A stretch of DNA of 64,000 nt, from positions 1 through 64,000 of the IMG/VR virus record IMGVR_UViG_3300010413_000010. One strand, given 5' to 3'. Each line of letters begins with the position of its first letter. Position 1 is the stretch's first letter. Position numbers and translations under genes: made by a program. This stretch comes from a virus. Positions 48,478 to 55,891 of the stretch are shown piece after piece. The notes beneath the pieces were generated by a model, which did no database searches, was not told where the DNA came from, and was given only the letters and a program-made list of their open reading frames with translations.

Positions 48478-48731
48478 TACGAGGCCTCCTTCATGAAGCC
48501 CCAGTCATGGGCTTTTAAGAGAGCGTCTACTTGCTCTTCTAATGAAGCAGCCGTAGTCTTGTGCAGTTCTGTGAGCTCATCGATCTTGGCCTTGGCCTCC
48601 TCCAGGCTCTTAACCCCACGGGCTTCGAGCTGGTTCATAAGGCCTTGGAGCTCACCTTCAAATCTCGCCTTTGCCTCTCTGGACTGGGCGATCTCTTCTT
48701 TCATCTTGAGGAGTTTTTCTTCAGTAGTCAT
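48477..48731 (-). CDS. Coiled-coil protein
   Basis: 84 aa, almost wholly helical with heptad-like Leu/Ala spacing (about residues 3-75). Glu/Lys-rich. Probably forms a dimeric coiled coil. Overlaps both neighbours by a single base. Unknown role. Confidence 0.6.
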   Translation of the reverse strand: MTTEEKLLKMKEEIAQSREAKARFEGELQGLMNQLEARGVKSLEEAKAKIDELTELHKTTAASLEEQVDALLKAHDWGFMKEAS

Positions 48732-49042
48732 TAAGCGATCCCCCGCTGCACTTTACGCGCCTGTAAAGCCCGTTTGTTCTTGGCTCGGCGTTTAGCGATC
48801 TTCTTCGCCTTCATCACCTCTTTACCGAGATCAACGTTCTTGGACTTCATCGCCGCTCTTCTTTGAGCGCGATTAGTACCATCTGCAGAGGGGTAGCCGG
48901 TGACTCCTTTTCCCTCAAGGATTTTCCGCTCTCTCTTTGTGATCTTGCATCCTCGTGCCTGACGGCTCAGGATGACACTCTTCAATTCGTCTGTGTTACT
49001 CAATTTTCTGACTCCTTTGGGAGTCAGTCGCTCGGGATACAT
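48731..49042 (-). CDS. Highly basic small protein
   Basis: 103 aa with about 30 Lys/Arg, the last third nearly all basic (KKIAKRRAKNKRALQARK), so DNA or RNA binding is likely. It contains NRAQRRAAMKSK, a motif seen in many small phage proteins of unknown function. First gene after the promoter at 49153-49181. Confidence 0.6.
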   Translation of the reverse strand: MYPERLTPKGVRKLSNTDELKSVILSRQARGCKITKRERKILEGKGVTGYPSADGTNRAQRRAAMKSKNVDLGKEVMKAKKIAKRRAKNKRALQARKVQRGIA

Positions 49043-49152
49043 TATGACCAGTATCTATTGCGGGAAGACTCCCTTAAACACTGGTAAATGTATTGAGCTT
49101 AGTTCTTTTTCGGTAGGTATTGCCTAAGCTATTTGTATTAACGTTCAGAGAT

Positions 49153-49181
49153 ATTTTATCATGGAAACCCCAAAATGTCAA
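49153..49181 (-). promoter_or_regulatory. Consensus promoter of the 49-44 kb block
   Basis: Minus strand TTGACA (49176-49181), 17 nt, TGA-TAAAAT (hexamer 49153-49158). It drives the small-gene operon starting at 49042 with a leader of about 100 nt. Confidence 0.85.
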
Positions 49182-49205
49182 CTATCTCCACTCTAAAAAT
49201 CCCCT

Positions 49206-49264
49206 TGTAACATTTTATTTTTAAAGTAACTTTGATTTTGTTACAGTGAAATATTTATGTTACA
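49206..49264. repeat. Nested GTAAC half-site array
   Basis: TGTAACAT (49206-49213) and ATGTTACA (49257-49264) form an outer inverted repeat; GTAAC (49226-49230) and GTTAC (49240-49244) an inner one, in an AT-rich setting 25 nt upstream of the promoter -35. Spacing suggests a binding array for a regulator. No gene lies here. Confidence 0.55.
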
Positions 49265-49269
49265 TTGCC

Positions 49270-49512
49270 CTATTGTACCCACTCTCTGAACACATCAATG
49301 TTCATAGGGCCGGTTTTTCTATCGACTTCTTTCCCGCCAATAATCTTCACAAAGGTCGGAACGGTTCTTACACCGAACTCTTCCATCATAGCCACGTTGT
49401 CCTCTGCATCGATGTAGTGGATAACATGACCTTCTTCTCGCAGCTTCTCGACTACGAGCTTCATCATTTTACAGGGGTTGCACCACTTGGCCCCAAAGAA
49501 ATTTATGTGCAT
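49270..49512 (-). CDS. Thioredoxin-like protein
   Basis: 80 aa. Active site AKWCNPCKMM (residues 8-17) and the cis-proline in VRTVPTFVKI. Shorter than classical thioredoxin (about 105 aa), like phage NrdH/T4-type glutaredoxins. Likely reduces the NrdJ ribonucleotide reductase encoded upstream on the same strand. The ATG follows directly on the previous stop. Confidence 0.85.
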   Translation of the reverse strand: MHINFFGAKWCNPCKMMKLVVEKLREEGHVIHYIDAEDNVAMMEEFGVRTVPTFVKIIGGKEVDRKTGPMNIDVFREWVQ

Positions 49513-50499
49513 TTATGCGCTCCATTTTAGTAGGTTCTTGTTCTGTTCATACTTAGCGACACTGTTCTGAATGCGAACTTGGTTTTTCAGCCGCTTTTTT
49601 AGAAAATCTAACAACTCCATGTTTTTAAAGAAGCCGGGTTGGTTACACCAGGCGGCAATATCTTTGTAGAAATCTATGTGTTCACTTTCCCAGCAGGAAA
49701 TATCACGCATGACATAGGGGAGGATTTTCCGGTCCCGGAGGAATTCAATACGTTGTACAGTATCTGATAATGGCATCGCCGGATTGATGTAGACGAAAAA
49801 CTTTAACCCCCATGGCTTACACCAGGTGAGAAGTTCCAATTGCTTTTCGATGAGATTTCTATACTTCCAGTCGTCAAACGCAAACACGTATTCACGAGTG
49901 TATCGTATTTGCGATAGAAGAAGAGAATTCTCTTCATCAAGAAGACGTATGTCCAGCCCTTGATTGAATTCGCACCTTATCTTCGCATCGATGATTTCTT
50001 GGAGGATCGCTTTGTGATCTGGGTAAGCAAGGATGTTATTGTCAAGGAACTGTACTACCTTGTGTCGGACGATCTCCTGGAGGCTCTTATCTCTTCGTAT
50101 CATTCCTTCTTTTTGCGGAACAACACAGAAGCTACAATTACGGATGCACCCCCGAGTAAGAAACCCATAAGAGGTGTCATTGTCAGGGTACAGTGAATAA
50201 TCTGGCTCCAGATCATCGATCTCTTGTGGTAACACTTTTGTTAGAGAGTATCCGGTGCCGCCGAACTCGATACTGTCACCTTCGATGTAGTTAATTGACT
50301 TGTTATAGACAACTGAGCAATACACCTGGTCGTACTTCTCCGTGGGGATGTGTTTGATTTCTTTTCTTCTATGTGGAGAGTAGGGGATTTTCAGTTCTAA
50401 TAGTTCTACTGTATCCCCTTTACTCTTATGGTAAGTCGCCAATTTCATCAATGCTAAATTCGGAATAACCGAATCTGCATCGACAAGGAGAATACGCAT
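49513..50499 (-). CDS. Radical SAM protein with B12-binding-like N-terminus
   Basis: 328 aa. N-terminal Rossmann-like MRILLVDADSVIPNLALMKL resembles B12-binding domains in B12-radical SAM enzymes. The iron-sulfur motif is GCIRNCSFC (CxxxCxxC, about residue 118). A TIM-barrel-type helical pattern follows. Substrate unknown. Position between a cytosine methylase fragment and thioredoxin in the RNR cluster hints at nucleotide or DNA modification, but this is inference. Confidence 0.75.
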   Translation of the reverse strand: MRILLVDADSVIPNLALMKLATYHKSKGDTVELLELKIPYSPHRRKEIKHIPTEKYDQVYCSVVYNKSINYIEGDSIEFGGTGYSLTKVLPQEIDDLEPDYSLYPDNDTSYGFLTRGCIRNCSFCVVPQKEGMIRRDKSLQEIVRHKVVQFLDNNILAYPDHKAILQEIIDAKIRCEFNQGLDIRLLDEENSLLLSQIRYTREYVFAFDDWKYRNLIEKQLELLTWCKPWGLKFFVYINPAMPLSDTVQRIEFLRDRKILPYVMRDISCWESEHIDFYKDIAAWCNQPGFFKNMELLDFLKKRLKNQVRIQNSVAKYEQNKNLLKWSA

Positions 50500-50508
50500 T
50501 CTGCCCCC

Positions 50509-50712
50509 TCACTTTATCACCGGTGGTTCAATGTCCCAGGTTTGCCACTGGGTTACATCCCCCAATTGGATCGTATCTGGAAAGTTTTTCTGTGTAATTT
50601 GTATTGCGTATTTGTCAATTTCGGAAGCATAGTATTTTGTAACTGGAATACCCGCCCGTTGGAGTGCCACCTGACCAGCGGATATCCCGTCAAATAGACT
50701 GAGTACTATCAT
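50509..50712 (-). CDS. Truncated C5-cytosine methyltransferase, N-terminal fragment
   Basis: 67 aa from ATG 50712. Motif I SLFDGISAGQVALQRAG and motif II YYASEIDKYAIQI are those of Dcm-type methyltransferases, but the protein ends before the catalytic PCQ. No second fragment lies in the window. It may be a relic or a stand-alone SAM-binding protein, a fragment type seen in several phages. Confidence 0.7.
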   Translation of the reverse strand: MIVLSLFDGISAGQVALQRAGIPVTKYYASEIDKYAIQITQKNFPDTIQLGDVTQWQTWDIEPPVIK

Positions 50713-50722
50713 TTCTTTTCCT

Positions 50723-50962
50723 TTATAATTCGTCGCAGTAGATCGGAGTTCGTTCCCCGTAGTAGGCTCCGGCGATGTTGTAGTCGAAGTAGTCAATCGC
50801 GTTATCAATCCCCATGTCTTTCTCAAGCTGGGAGATTATTCTGTTGGAGGAGTAGATGAGCCTTTCATTTTGTATATCAACACCAATGATGGCATCGTCG
50901 CGCCCAGTAAGAAAAACGAAAGGAATTCCAGGGTAACGGTCTTTTACATCTTGGATTGTCAT
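50723..50962 (-). CDS. Hypothetical phage protein
   Basis: 79 aa. The C-terminal DYFDYNIAGAYYGERTPIYC matches a common small phage protein often found near nucleotide-metabolism genes and of unknown role. Start overlaps the ribonucleotide reductase stop (TAATG). Confidence 0.65.
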   Translation of the reverse strand: MTIQDVKDRYPGIPFVFLTGRDDAIIGVDIQNERLIYSSNRIISQLEKDMGIDNAIDYFDYNIAGAYYGERTPIYCDEL

Positions 50963-52122
50963 TAGGTTACCTCACACCCCCCGCCACCACAGGCAGCTTC
51001 GGCTTGGAGACTGGTTGTATCTGCATCTTCAATCACTTGGGTGAGATCAATCTGTTTAAGAACCTCGACGCGTTTTTCGAACTCTTCCTTAGAAATATCT
51101 TCAAAAGGAGCCTGAGTGTATGTCCCGCCATCATAAGGAAGAACAGAAATAGCAGTGAAGTCTTCCCGGTTATCCCACATCCACTCCGCTACTTCAGCCC
51201 ACTCGTCAGGCCGAACACTGATTGTGCAGGAGACGTTATTCCGGTTGTCACCTTCTACATGACCGGGCTTCACCCACTCCACGTTGAAACGCCGTACCCG
51301 GCGTAAGGTGCCCAAAGCGGTCTCAGTTCTCAGAACGGCATGATCAGGAGCCTTCTGAGGTACAGTGATGACGGCCATAGTCTCCGGCCGAAACTTCTCA
51401 TCCTCGACGAGCTCAGGGTGGAGGAGAGATAAGTAGCTGTAGATAGCTTCGTTCTTCCCGACCCGGATACGTCTGAGATAGTAATCATTGTGCCAAGCAT
51501 GGACCCCGGAGGAGGTTCCACATACCAACGAAGCAGTTCCTTCGGGCTTGATCGCTGTAGTTCTGGCAGCAGGATTGATGCCAATAGCATGAGCAGTAAG
51601 GGTGTTCATATCCTTTACTTCTTTTGCAACCGTAGCCAGGTCAAGGTTGTCTACCCGGCCGGAGGCGATGCCAGTCATGGATACGCCGATGAGGGCTTCC
51701 TCTTCTGTTGTCTCCTTCCACTTGGCTCCAAGATAATGGAAGTCAGTGTAGGATGCTTGAAGGGTCGCAATGAAGGATGCAGCCCGAGCTCGTTTATTGA
51801 GATCGTCCTGATCCTCAACATCGGAAGCATTGATGGTTACGAGATTGCAAAATTGATGGCTACGGAGAGAAATTTCCCCGCACGGATTAAGCCCCCAGTC
51901 CGTGTTGTCAGTGAACATCACACCAGGCTCTCCAGCACCAGAGGCTTTCACACGATCCCAGACTTTAAGGAATTCTTCCTGGGTGATCTTATTTCTCTCC
52001 ATCACAACGGTGTTGTTAGCTCGTCCACGGTGGGAGTGGAGTTCCCACCAGTTGCCGGACTTACAGGTCAACATCTCGTAATCGTCGAGAGAGAAGAGGG
52101 AGATCATTGCTGCTCTACGAAT
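50962..52122 (-). CDS. nrdJ: Ribonucleotide reductase class II (NrdJ), exon 2
   Basis: 387 codons including the stop, in phase 0. Joins exon 1 (53077-53799) to give 627 aa. It carries the active-site cysteine loop NPCGEISLRSHQFCN, then AIKPEGTASLVCGTSSG and the C-terminal redox pair ACGGGGCEV. Class II enzymes use adenosylcobalamin to reduce ribonucleoside (tri)phosphates. Length is shorter than the monomeric 739-residue Lactobacillus enzyme. Read alone it would start at ATG 52107, but the reading frame extends upstream to the intron edge. Confidence 0.9.
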   Translation of the reverse strand: MRRAAMISLFSLDDYEMLTCKSGNWWELHSHRGRANNTVVMERNKITQEEFLKVWDRVKASGAGEPGVMFTDNTDWGLNPCGEISLRSHQFCNLVTINASDVEDQDDLNKRARAASFIATLQASYTDFHYLGAKWKETTEEEALIGVSMTGIASGRVDNLDLATVAKEVKDMNTLTAHAIGINPAARTTAIKPEGTASLVCGTSSGVHAWHNDYYLRRIRVGKNEAIYSYLSLLHPELVEDEKFRPETMAVITVPQKAPDHAVLRTETALGTLRRVRRFNVEWVKPGHVEGDNRNNVSCTISVRPDEWAEVAEWMWDNREDFTAISVLPYDGGTYTQAPFEDISKEEFEKRVEVLKQIDLTQVIEDADTTSLQAEAACGGGGCEVT

Positions 52123-53076
52123 CGTTTACCCCTACGTTTCCATAGGGAACGGACTATCTCTTAACTCTTCTGAGCCTCGGATTTCTTGGAGAGGTTATTG
52201 TGTCGTCTACTCACTCTCTAGTCTCTGAACCTTCCTGTTACTTTTATGACGTTCACAGGAGTGGTAACGGATTGCCATATCGTTAGACTTAGGTTTCCCG
52301 TTTTAACCCGATTAGGTGGCCTTCGTAGTTTAGGCAGCAGGTTGGAGAGCGGCTTTGTATTCGTTCAGAAACATCGACGCTTTCCTTTGTTTTCTATGAT
52401 TGAATAATACAGAAGGCTCGGCATAGAGCCATTCGACAAACGCAGCAACCCGCGCCATGTTACCAAACTTCAAGTCGTAACAGGCTTCATCCCTACGAGG
52501 GCGCACGGTCGTAGCAATGTTTAGCTCCTCTTCCATAATCCTTTGTATAGAGGATAAGAACTCGAAGCTGCTGTGGGTGAATCCAATATTTGCCCAAAGC
52601 CGGTCCCGGTCTTTCCGGTGCCCATAACTTATATGACCGTCCGCATCGAAGAACCCACGGAGATAATGCCTCATCAGGTTCCGGGGGATATTCACAATCC
52701 TTCGGTCGTTTTTCAAACCCAACACACCATACTTATTGAAAAGAGGGGAAAATTTAGAACTAAAGGCTAGTGTTGCAGTTTTTTTCTCCGTCTTAATGTT
52801 GTACTTCTTGTTGATCGTTACTTTATAATTAACTGCTGTGTCGGGGCAGTATAAGCGCTGAAACATTTCAATAAGATATGTATCCACAGAACTCACACTG
52901 AGACGGGCTTTGCGTTTATGAGTAGGTTGATTAAAAATACCATCCCCGGCTAAGTAGCCGATGAGGTAGGCAGACTCTGGGTCGAGTTTGTCGAAAATAT
53001 TCAATCTGTATTTCTTTGCATTTATAAGATACTCTTTCATTTCTGATTTTCTCCTGTATTATGTTATTTAGAGCTG
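52123..53076 (-). other. Group I intron in nrdJ
   Basis: 954 nt. The 5' exon ends GGTGGT and the intron ends in G, as for group I introns. GCCACC (52315-52320, minus strand) can pair with GGUGGU to form P1 with a U.G pair at the splice site. GTTCAGAGACTA (52219-52230) and AAGAGATAGTCC (52151-52162) look like the R and S strands of P7. The endonuclease ORF fills the loop between the 5' splice site and the guide sequence. Exons join to ADAVLAGG-IRRAAMISLF, the conserved NrdJ sequence. Confidence 0.9.
52330..53040 (-). CDS. LAGLIDADG homing endonuclease in the intron
   Basis: 236 aa. Two LAGLIDADG motifs: AYLIGYLAGDGIF about residue 25 and HYLRGFFDADGHI about residue 129, each supplying a catalytic aspartate. 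Double-motif enzymes act as monomers. It presumably cuts intron-less nrdJ at the splice-junction sequence and so spreads the intron. The ORF ends 10 nt before the P1 guide sequence. Confidence 0.92.
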   Translation of the reverse strand: MKEYLINAKKYRLNIFDKLDPESAYLIGYLAGDGIFNQPTHKRKARLSVSSVDTYLIEMFQRLYCPDTAVNYKVTINKKYNIKTEKKTATLAFSSKFSPLFNKYGVLGLKNDRRIVNIPRNLMRHYLRGFFDADGHISYGHRKDRDRLWANIGFTHSSFEFLSSIQRIMEEELNIATTVRPRRDEACYDLKFGNMARVAAFVEWLYAEPSVLFNHRKQRKASMFLNEYKAALQPAA

Positions 53077-53799
53077 ACCACCAGCTAAGACGGCATCTGC
53101 CAGATGGCACTGGATGTCGTGGACCTCGATGGGTTTAAGTTTCGTTCCAGAACCTCGCTCCTGAAGGGCCGTCTCGAAAACATTTTTAACCTGAACTAAA
53201 GCTTCCCTGAGAGGTTCGGGGCCGGGTGCTTTCCCTCCCGAGGTTATGAGCTCGGCACCTTTCGGCCGGATAGATCGAAAATCGAAATCGATTTCATTCT
53301 TTCCATAAAAGTAGGATTCTACCAGGACACGAATAGCTTCGGCCCAGCCTTCAATGGAATCCGGGATGAGGTAACGCTTTCGTCGATTTTTGTTCACACC
53401 TTGAACAGTAGGCAGGGCTGCTACATGCTGCCGCTGTACCGAGTACCCAACGCCGGTTCCAGATAAAAGGAGGAACATCGTCTCCCAAAACACACTGGGG
53501 TCATCCGCGTTTCGGAATGAACAGTTATATAACCGCACAGGGTTAACCTCGATGGCCTGTCCAGCGAACTGGATCGATCTCATAGAAGGGAGGATTTTCT
53601 TTGGTCGGACATAGACCTCATAGGCCAAGTCGATTTCGTTTTCAAGTTTCGGGAATCGTTTCAAGTGCATCGCCTTGTTGCGATCCACGATTTCATCCCA
53701 GGTCTCTCGTCTTTTTTTAATTGGCAGGTATCGGGCATACTTCATGAATGCGGTTAAACCGCTGAGGATATCCCGAGCAAGCTGCTCCTGTGTAAGCAT
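53077..53799 (-). CDS. nrdJ: Ribonucleotide reductase class II (NrdJ), exon 1
   Basis: 241 codons. Start ATG 53799 with AAGGAG 6 nt upstream; an in-frame upstream ATG at 53952 has none. Includes PSMRSIQFAG, LYNCSFRNADDPSVFWE and LLLSGTGVGYSVQ, hallmarks of class II reductases. Unspliced RNA would add only two residues before TAA, giving an inactive fragment. Splicing joins GGT to ATT of exon 2. Confidence 0.92.
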
Positions 53800-53939
53800 A
53801 TTAGCTCCTTGTGAGTAAAATTGTGTATGTGTTTCCGTGGAATTCCCCGGAACGGGGAGTAGAGGAAAGGCTTGTATTGTATCACGAACGGAGTTCCATC
53901 CGTGTCTCCCTGTTTTTTTGGGAAAGGAGAAAAGAGGGG

Positions 53940-53968
53940 TTGACACCCGCAACGTTACAGGTTATATT
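53940..53968 (+). promoter_or_regulatory. Consensus promoter of the HigBA-like module
   Basis: TTGACA (53940-53945), 17 nt, TATATT (53963-53968). AAGGAGG (53990-53996) precedes ATG 54001. It lies divergent from nrdJ, so the 200-nt gap also holds the nrdJ leader. Confidence 0.85.
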
Positions 53969-54000
53969 TACCTTATCGCTGCTGCGAATAAGGAGGCTTA

Positions 54001-54285
54001 ATGATTGGAAACTTCAGCCATAAAGGTCTGAAGGCTTTCTATGAAAACAGTTCAGTTAAGGGGGTCGCCCCGGAGCATGTAGGTCGGATTGATAGGATTT
54101 TATCGATCTTAGATTCCGCGACAAGCCTACATGACATTCAAAGCTTCCAGAGTTTAGGGTGTCATAGATTGCAAAAGGGAGAACTGAGAGGTTTTTACGC
54201 TGTAAAAGTAACTGGGAGTTGGCGGATTGTCTTCCGGTTCGAACACGGGAAAGCCATCGACGTGGGGTACGTGCAGTACCACTGA
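54001..54285 (+). CDS. higB: HigB-type toxin (RelE/ParE fold)
   Basis: 94 aa. FSHKGLKAFYENSSVKGVAP start, CHRLQKGELRGFYAVKVTGS and WRIVFRFEHGKAIDVGYVQYH end: the standard HigB/plasmid-maintenance killer layout with its conserved Arg and His residues. HigB cleaves mRNA on the ribosome. Toxin-first order is typical of higBA. The coding sequence appears intact. Confidence 0.88.
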   Translation: MIGNFSHKGLKAFYENSSVKGVAPEHVGRIDRILSILDSATSLHDIQSFQSLGCHRLQKGELRGFYAVKVTGSWRIVFRFEHGKAIDVGYVQYH

Positions 54286-54308
54286 TCCGATTGGGAGAAC
54301 GGCGCGAT

Positions 54309-54326
54309 CCGGGGCTTCGGCCCCGG
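54309..54326 (+). terminator. UUCG-loop hairpin between toxin and antitoxin
   Basis: CCGGGGC-ttcg-GCCCCGG followed by AGTTCTT. A very stable stem with a weak T-run. If it stops transcription, the antitoxin would be made in lower amount than the toxin unless it has its own promoter (no clear one seen). Confidence 0.6.
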
Positions 54327-54377
54327 AGTTCTTATCCCGACTGAACTCTATAAGTAAAACTAATTAGGGGGTAAAAC

Positions 54378-54686
54378 ATGGCTAGGAGGAAACCGGAGCA
54401 TCCCGGTACTATTTTTAGGGAAGAGTTCCTTCAACCGCTGAAGATAACCGTCACTTCAGCTGCCGAACAATTGGGAGTTACACGTAAGACTCTCAGTGAA
54501 TTTCTGAATGAGAGGGCTGGCTGCTCTCCCGATATGGCTGTGCGTGTTGGACAGGCTACTGGGACTTCACCCCAGATGTGGCTGAACATGCAAACAAATC
54601 TTGACCTTTGGGTCTCTAGTCAAAAAGAAATAAATGTGATTCCTTTTGTACCGCATAATGAAAGTAGCATTATGTTAGAGGGATGA
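54378..54686 (+). CDS. higA: HigA-type antitoxin (HTH)
   Basis: 102 aa. HPGTIFREEFLQPLKITVTS, the helix-turn-helix SAAEQLGVTRKTLSEFLNER and MAVRVGQATGTSPQMWLNMQ match HigA. It binds HigB and represses the operon. TAGGGGGT lies before the ATG. The spacing to the toxin (92 nt) is longer than normal for a TA pair. Confidence 0.88.
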   Translation: MARRKPEHPGTIFREEFLQPLKITVTSAAEQLGVTRKTLSEFLNERAGCSPDMAVRVGQATGTSPQMWLNMQTNLDLWVSSQKEINVIPFVPHNESSIMLEG

Positions 54687-54709
54687 CCATCTCAGTGTGT
54701 GAAAGTTCC

Positions 54710-54742
54710 AACCCCTCGGCGCCGTCCGGGGGGTTTTCTTTT
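54710..54742 (+). terminator. Terminator after HigA
   Basis: AACCCC...GGGGTT with an inner CGG/CCG stem, followed by TTCTTTT. Confidence 0.7.
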
Positions 54743-54779
54743 ATAGTAACTCGGATTATAGTAACCCCCGTTACTATAA
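54741..54779. repeat. Triple TTATAGTAAC repeat
   Basis: TTATAGTAAC occurs at 54741-54750 and 54756-54765, and inverted (GTTACTATAA) at 54770-54779. The last two form a perfect 10-bp hairpin with a CCCC loop. It lies between convergent ends; could be a terminator stem, an operator, or a recombination scar. Confidence 0.6.
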
Positions 54780-54783
54780 CTGC

Positions 54784-55449
54784 TTATGGGAGAATCTGAA
54801 GATTGATAATCTTTGGATCGCAATCCTTGTCCCACGGAAACCTGTTGTCTTTATCCGGCCATACCAACTGTAACGCTGGGAACCTTTTTACTCCATCGTA
54901 ATAGACGTCTGCCTGACAGAGATATTTATCTTTTGTTTCGTCATTCAGTTTCCTGAAATAGACAGGCACTTCGTTTTGAAGTAAGTCAGTGTACCTGATT
55001 TCTGGCCGGAACGTTCGATTATCTTCGGCAATCATCTCTACAAGATCACAGATAAAGGTGTGAGCCATTTGAAAACTGATACCGAAAATAATAATCTCTG
55101 GGTGACGATAAGTTTCAAATAGTCCAATGGAGTAGGTAAAGCACGGAGAATCTTCATCTTCTCCAACACCGATACCTGCCCATCCATATTCTGCTATGAG
55201 ACTTTTAACATCGTCCGGTAGTGATTTACATTTCCCCTGCGCCTCTTCATAGGCAAGCCAGTGAGTTACTTCATCGACGAGCCAGCCTCGGGTCCCGGAG
55301 AAGATGTCGCACTCTTTGTCCATCTCTTCGATGTACCTTCGCTCGTAAGTTCCTTCTGAGAATCCGGTATGCTCAAAATAGTAAACGACTTTTTGGCCGT
55401 GCGCTGGTTTCCGGTCACTCATCTTGATAAAATCGTCGAGGTTGTATCC
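54784..55449 (-). CDS. DUF4262 protein with DUF551-like N-terminus
   Basis: 221 aa from ATG 55449 (ACGGAGGAAT). Residues about 10-85 resemble DUF551 (SDRKPAHGQKVVYYFE ... GWLVDEVTHWLAYE), and residues about 88-215 are DUF4262 (GWAGIGVGEDEDSPCFTYSI, then FPALQLVWPDKDNRFPWD). Both families are common in phages with no proven function. The fusion is noteworthy. Confidence 0.75.
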   Translation of the reverse strand, partial: GYNLDDFIKMSDRKPAHGQKVVYYFEHTGFSEGTYERRYIEEMDKECDIFSGTRGWLVDEVTHWLAYEEAQGKCKSLPDDVKSLIAEYGWAGIGVGEDEDSPCFTYSIGLFETYRHPEIIIFGISFQMAHTFICDLVEMIAEDNRTFRPEIRYTDLLQNEVPVYFRKLNDETKDKYLCQADVYYDGVKRFPALQLVWPDKDNRFPWDKDCDPKIINLQILP

Positions 55450-55454
55450 CATAA

Positions 55455-55637
55455 CTATTCCTCCGTCTTGTTGTATTTCCACGCAGCTTGAAATCCTGAC
55501 CATTTCGCCTTTATATCTCTGGCTACTTCTTCAAGTTGCGGGTCCTCTTCATAGTACATGTAATCTTCCCCATCAAAATCCAGGAAGTCGGGAACTTCAA
55601 AGAATGTTTCAAAGATACATTGACACTGTGATTTCAT
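55455..55637 (-). CDS. Hypothetical small acidic protein
   Basis: 60 aa from ATG 55637 (GTG 55646 possible; GAGGTG lies upstream). Very acidic, aromatic-rich middle (EVPDFLDFDGEDYMYYEEDP). No family known. Such acidic small proteins can act as DNA mimics, but nothing here proves it. Confidence 0.5.
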   Translation of the reverse strand: MKSQCQCIFETFFEVPDFLDFDGEDYMYYEEDPQLEEVARDIKAKWSGFQAAWKYNKTEE

Positions 55638-55684
55638 CTCTTGCACACCTCTTAGTAGACAGAATCCTGATTATATGAACCAGT

Positions 55685-55891
55685 TTACAGGTCCTTTCCG
55701 GCGTCTTTCCAGCCGTCCTCGGACCGTAGTTTGGCGCCTCCAATACGTAAGTCCAGTGCAATCTTCAGATAGTAATCTCTTTGGTCCTTATAGAAAAGAC
55801 CCAGACTTTCGGCATCTTCCAGGGCTTTCGACATATTGTCCATCTTAGAGGATAATTCAACCCGTTTTACCGCTCGTTCGATATCTGTCAT
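55685..55891 (-). CDS. Small helical protein
   Basis: 68 aa, helical; likely a short coiled coil in the first half. The C-terminal third is Gly/Lys-rich. Overlaps the previous gene at a single base (TAATG). Function unknown. Confidence 0.55.
   Translation of the reverse strand: MTDIERAVKRVELSSKMDNMSKALEDAESLGLFYKDQRDYYLKIALDLRIGGAKLRSEDGWKDAGKDL

Noticed and set aside
52107-52107. ATG 52107 as the start of an independent short reductase gene
   Set aside because: No ribosome site, and the frame continues upstream to a perfect group I intron boundary that restores the conserved NrdJ sequence.
51490-52164. 224-aa plus-strand ORF opposite nrdJ exon 2
   Set aside because: Antisense to a conserved enzyme; no ribosome site or recognisable motif.
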